The notes under the pieces are model-generated. The model made no database searches, was not told the origin of the DNA, and saw only the letters and a list, made by a program, of their open reading frames with translations. DNA of 64,000 bases, from positions 67,387-131,386 of the forward strand of contig NZ_FOBF01000020.1 of the NCBI RefSeq assembly GCF_900109355.1, read 5' to 3'. The translations under genes and the position numbers were made by a program. This document shows, in pieces, positions 61,352 to 64,000 of this stretch (the stretch's first letter is position 1; every line of letters begins with the position of its first letter). This DNA is from Nonomuraea pusilla. GTDB lineage: Bacteria > Actinomycetota > Actinomycetes > Streptosporangiales > Streptosporangiaceae.

Positions 61352-62915
61352 CCTGGTGTTCACCGGAGGCGCCATCTGGACCGGCGCCGAGGTCACCGGC
61401 GCGCTCGCGGTCACCGACGGGCGGATCTCCGCCGTCGGCGCCGACGCCCTGCGCCGACCCGGCACCCTGGTGGACCTCGGCGGCGGCTTCCTCATGCCGT
61501 CCTTCGGCGACGGCCACGCCCACCCGCTGTTCGGCGGGCTGGAGGCCCAGGGGCCGCAGATCAAGGGGCTGACCACGGTGCCCGACATCGTCGCCGAGGT
61601 CGCCAGGTACGCCGCCGAACACCCCGAGCTGGAGTGGATCGCCGGCGGCAGCTACGACCCGTCCCTCGTGCCCGGCGGCGACTTCGACGCCCGCTGGCTC
61701 GACGAGGCCGTGCCCGACCGGCCCGTCGCGCTGCGCGCCTACGACTACCACACCGTCTGGTGCAACACCGCCGCGCTCGAACGCGCCGGCATCGGCCCCG
61801 GCACGCCCGACCCCGCCATCGGCTGGATCGTCAGGCGCGCCGACGGCAGCCCCCTCGGCACGCTGCGCGAATGGCAGGCGTGCGACCTCGTCCTCGACCT
61901 CGTCCCCGGCAAGTCCGCCGACGAACTGGTCGAAGGGCTGGCCGAAGCCGGCAGGACCATGTCCTCCGCCGGCATCACCTGGGTGCAGGACGCCTGGGTG
62001 GAACCGCCCATGGTGGACGCCTACCTGGAGGCCGAGCGGCGCGGCGCCCTCGCCTTCCGCGCCAACCTCGCCTTCCGCGCCGACCCGGAGACCTGGCGCG
62101 ACCAGCGGGCCGAGTTCGCCGCGCTGCGCGAGCGGGTCGCCGGGTCCCGGCTGGTCACCGCCGCCACCGTCAAGTTCTTCGCCGACGGCGTCATCGAGGG
62201 CGGCACCGCCGCGATGCTCACCCCGTACGAGGACGCGCCCCACTCCTGCGGCATGCCCGTCTGGGAGCCCGCCGCCCTGGCCGACGCCGTCGCCGCGTTC
62301 GACGCCGACGGGTTCCAGGTGCACATCCACGCCATCGGCGACCTCGGCGTACGCGCCTCGCTCGACGCCGTCGAACGCGCCGTCCGCGAGAACCCGGCCA
62401 GGGACCGGCGGCCCGTCATCGCCCACACCCAGCTCGTCGACCCGTCCGACCTGCCGCGCTTCGCGGAACTCGGGGTGATCGCGAACTTCGAGCCGCTGTG
62501 GGCGCAGCTCGACCCGCTGCAGACCGAGCTGACCATCCCCAGGCTCGGCCCGGAACGCGCCGCCCTGCAGTACCCGATGGGCTCGCTGCTGCGCCTCGGC
62601 GCCGCCGTGTCGTTCGGCAGCGACTGGCCGGTCAGCTCGCACGAGCCGCTGCTCGGCATCCGCGTCGCCGCGACCCGCCAGACCCTCGACGGCTCCGGCC
62701 CCTGGATCCCCGAGGAGCGGCTGACCGTGGAGCAGGCGCTGCGCGCCCAGACGGCGGGGGTGGCCTACCAGGCGTTCGCCGAGCACCGCTGGGGCACGCT
62801 GGCGCCCGGCATGGAGGCCGACCTGGTCTGGCTCGCCGCCGACCCCCGCACCACCGACCCGCTGGACGTGCACCGCATCCCCGTACTCGGCACCTGGCTC
62901 TCAGGAACACCCTGA
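61344..62915 (+). CDS. YtcJ-like metal-dependent amidohydrolase
   Basis: A 523-residue amidohydrolase-superfamily enzyme of the YtcJ / N-substituted formamide deformylase branch. The metal-binding H58-x-H60 is in GDGHAHPLFGG, a conserved lysine is in VKFFADGVIEGG, HIHAIGD follows, and the late aspartate is in FGSDWPVSSHEPL. These enzymes hydrolyse amides or related C-N bonds in the cytoplasm. Its ATG at 61344 overlaps the permease stop by 8 bases. Together they would import and cleave an amide-containing compound under TetR control. The actual substrate is unknown. Confidence 0.88.
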   Translation: MPDLVFTGGAIWTGAEVTGALAVTDGRISAVGADALRRPGTLVDLGGGFLMPSFGDGHAHPLFGGLEAQGPQIKGLTTVPDIVAEVARYAAEHPELEWIAGGSYDPSLVPGGDFDARWLDEAVPDRPVALRAYDYHTVWCNTAALERAGIGPGTPDPAIGWIVRRADGSPLGTLREWQACDLVLDLVPGKSADELVEGLAEAGRTMSSAGITWVQDAWVEPPMVDAYLEAERRGALAFRANLAFRADPETWRDQRAEFAALRERVAGSRLVTAATVKFFADGVIEGGTAAMLTPYEDAPHSCGMPVWEPAALADAVAAFDADGFQVHIHAIGDLGVRASLDAVERAVRENPARDRRPVIAHTQLVDPSDLPRFAELGVIANFEPLWAQLDPLQTELTIPRLGPERAALQYPMGSLLRLGAAVSFGSDWPVSSHEPLLGIRVAATRQTLDGSGPWIPEERLTVEQALRAQTAGVAYQAFAEHRWGTLAPGMEADLVWLAADPRTTDPLDVHRIPVLGTWLSGTP

Positions 62916-62935
62916 GAACGCCGAACCCTCATCCA

Positions 62936-63362
62936 GGACCTCGCGACAGCCGACCGACCCTGACGACGGCGGCGGACGCCGGAGCATGGGCCGCCCTTCC
63001 CGTACGTGACCGGCAGCGGGCGGTTGCCACCACCGCCCCCGAGGTGGTGGCCGAGTGGCCCCCCGGCTCCCCCGCCGACGTCCTCGACCTCGGCTGCGGA
63101 ACTACGCCCGAACGGACGGCTCGTCCTCGTGGAAGGCCGCTGGCAGACCTGCGCAGCGGGCGACGCCTACACCACCGGCACTCCAAGGCTGCCCTGGCTC
63201 GGCGGCGTCACGGCCGCCCGGCTGATCGAGGCTCTTGAGCCACTGGCCGACGTGGTCCACACCGAACACCTCACCGATCCGGCACTGTGGGGCCGGCCGA
63301 TCCAGGACGAGAGGTACGTCGTGATCGCGCGCCCCACGACCTCGGCCGGCCCTGGCTCCTGA
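62936..63362 (+). pseudogene. SAM-dependent methyltransferase remnant with internal deletion
   Basis: Two pieces of one methyltransferase are in different frames. The first (62942 to about 63103) reads AGAWAALPVRDRQRAV and ends at motif I VLDLGCGT. The second (about 63105-63362) reads PNGRLVLVEGRW, GVTAARLIEALEPLADVVHTEHLTDPALWG and ERYVVIARP, the C-terminal half. The middle, about 60-80 residues including motifs II-III, is missing and the frame changes at the join. No good start or ribosome-binding site is seen. The rest of the 538-base gap to the next gene shows nothing else. Confidence 0.72.
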
Positions 63363-63453
63363 TGCCGGGAGCCAGGGCCGTCCCGAGTTCCCGCCAACCC
63401 TCCCCCGTCCCCGCGGCGGGAAGGGCATGGCCAGGCGGGAGCACGCGGGGCTG

Positions 63454-63957
63454 CTAGCCCTCCTCGTACGGCGCGGGCGGCCGCAGGGAGTCGCACCCCT
63501 CGAAGACCTGCTTCTCGGCGGCCGAGCCGGGCTCGACCTGCTTGAACCCGGCCGGCTTCTCCTCCCCCTTGTCGATGGGCTGCCAGACGCCGCCCTTACG
63601 CAGACACTGGGCCCACGCGGCGAACTTGGCCTCGTCCTCGGGCGAGGACGGTCCTGAGCCGCCGAGGATCGCCGAGTCCCACTCCTTGCACGCCTTCATG
63701 GCGGCGTCGAGCTTGGCCTGGGTGACCTTGGTGACGGCGCTGGTGTCGAGGTCCTGCCCCTTGACGGGGTCCGGGATGTCGATCCCGTTCTCCCGCATGC
63801 ACCCGGCGAACTTCACCGCGGTCTCGTGCCAGCTGGGCTTGGCGGCGGCGGGAGCCGGGCTCGACGTGCTGGCGAAGCTCTGCGCCCCGCACGCCGCGCT
63901 CAGCGCGAGGACGGGAAAGGCGGCCAGGACGGCGAGACGCCGCTTGCTGATCAACAC
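63454..63957 (-). CDS. Small predicted lipoprotein, function unknown
   Basis: A 167-residue protein. The lipoprotein signal LAVLAAFPVLALSAACG has the lipobox SAAC, followed by a Ser/Pro/Ala linker. The mature domain is helical, with cysteines in VKFAGCMRENGIDIPDP, MKACKEWDS, AAWAQCLRKGG and FEGCDSLRPP. CMRENG and spaced acidic/Cys motifs recall the protein at 37109 and are common in actinomycete secreted proteins of unknown role. The GTG at 63957 is preceded by GGGAGGAAACC, a strong ribosome-binding site. The stop is CTA on the plus strand at 63454. No neighbour explains its function. Confidence 0.75.
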   Translation of the reverse strand: MLISKRRLAVLAAFPVLALSAACGAQSFASTSSPAPAAAKPSWHETAVKFAGCMRENGIDIPDPVKGQDLDTSAVTKVTQAKLDAAMKACKEWDSAILGGSGPSSPEDEAKFAAWAQCLRKGGVWQPIDKGEEKPAGFKQVEPGSAAEKQVFEGCDSLRPPAPYEEG

Positions 63958-64000
63958 GGTTTCCTCCCATGAGTCGGCTGACTGCCCAACACCGTGGCCC

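Overview
The window is 64 kb of very GC-rich DNA with dense, strand-switching gene packing, many ATGA/GTGA stop-start overlaps and frequent GTG starts. A chaplin, a SAM-IV-type riboswitch, an AfsR/SARP-type regulator, a DUF2342 metalloprotease and the tilS-hpt-ftsH-fol cluster point to a filamentous actinomycete. The gene content fits Streptosporangiaceae (for example Nonomuraea), but that placement is inference. I see no rRNA, tRNA, CRISPR array, insertion sequence or prophage.

1-12 kb: the 3' end of a cytochrome P450, lysS, a small secreted protein, then a minus-strand cofactor operon: a DUF2520 Rossmann protein, panC, a fused nadB-nadC and coaX (pantothenate and NAD synthesis). A short chaplin follows, then a MidA-family methyltransferase whose coding sequence holds near-perfect DnaA boxes written in rare codons, and a second P450 translationally coupled to a TerC membrane protein.

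12-31 kb: a SAM-IV-type riboswitch leads a class V aminotransferase. Then come a DoxX protein with a collagen-like tail, an orphan NuoD paralogue, an acyltransferase, and a long minus-strand housekeeping run: dacB, DUF2342 protease, tilS, hpt, ftsH, folE, folP, an NTF2-like gene, folB, folK and DUF3180. Inorganic pyrophosphatase is divergent from dacB. An NlpC/P60 endopeptidase and an unusual ECF sigma factor follow; the sigma factor is fused to a zinc-finger anti-sigma motif, a membrane helix and a Pro/Thr-rich tail.

31-46 kb: the most interesting region. A GntR (FadR-type) regulator heads a six-gene minus-strand operon: sugar ABC importer, GH38-like glycosidase and enolase-superfamily acid-sugar dehydratase. 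About 12 kb away, a plus-strand operon (secreted DUF4185-like protein, aldose-1-epimerase-like protein, SDR dehydrogenase) has almost the same 17-bp palindrome, AAGTGATCTAATCACTT, inside its promoter. The two operons look like one regulon for importing, cleaving, oxidising and dehydrating an unidentified glycan or sugar.

46-64 kb: a secreted protein of five two-cysteine Ig-like modules, a DUF305 lipoprotein, a large AfsR-like regulator coupled to a GNAT gene, an FAD-linked oxidase, an orphan dhaL, an acyltransferase, a serine beta-lactamase-like hydrolase, NADP-type gdhA, a secreted cupredoxin, a TetR-controlled permease plus amidohydrolase module with a clear operator, a methyltransferase pseudogene with an internal deletion, and a small lipoprotein. 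Short tandem repeats recur at gene borders.
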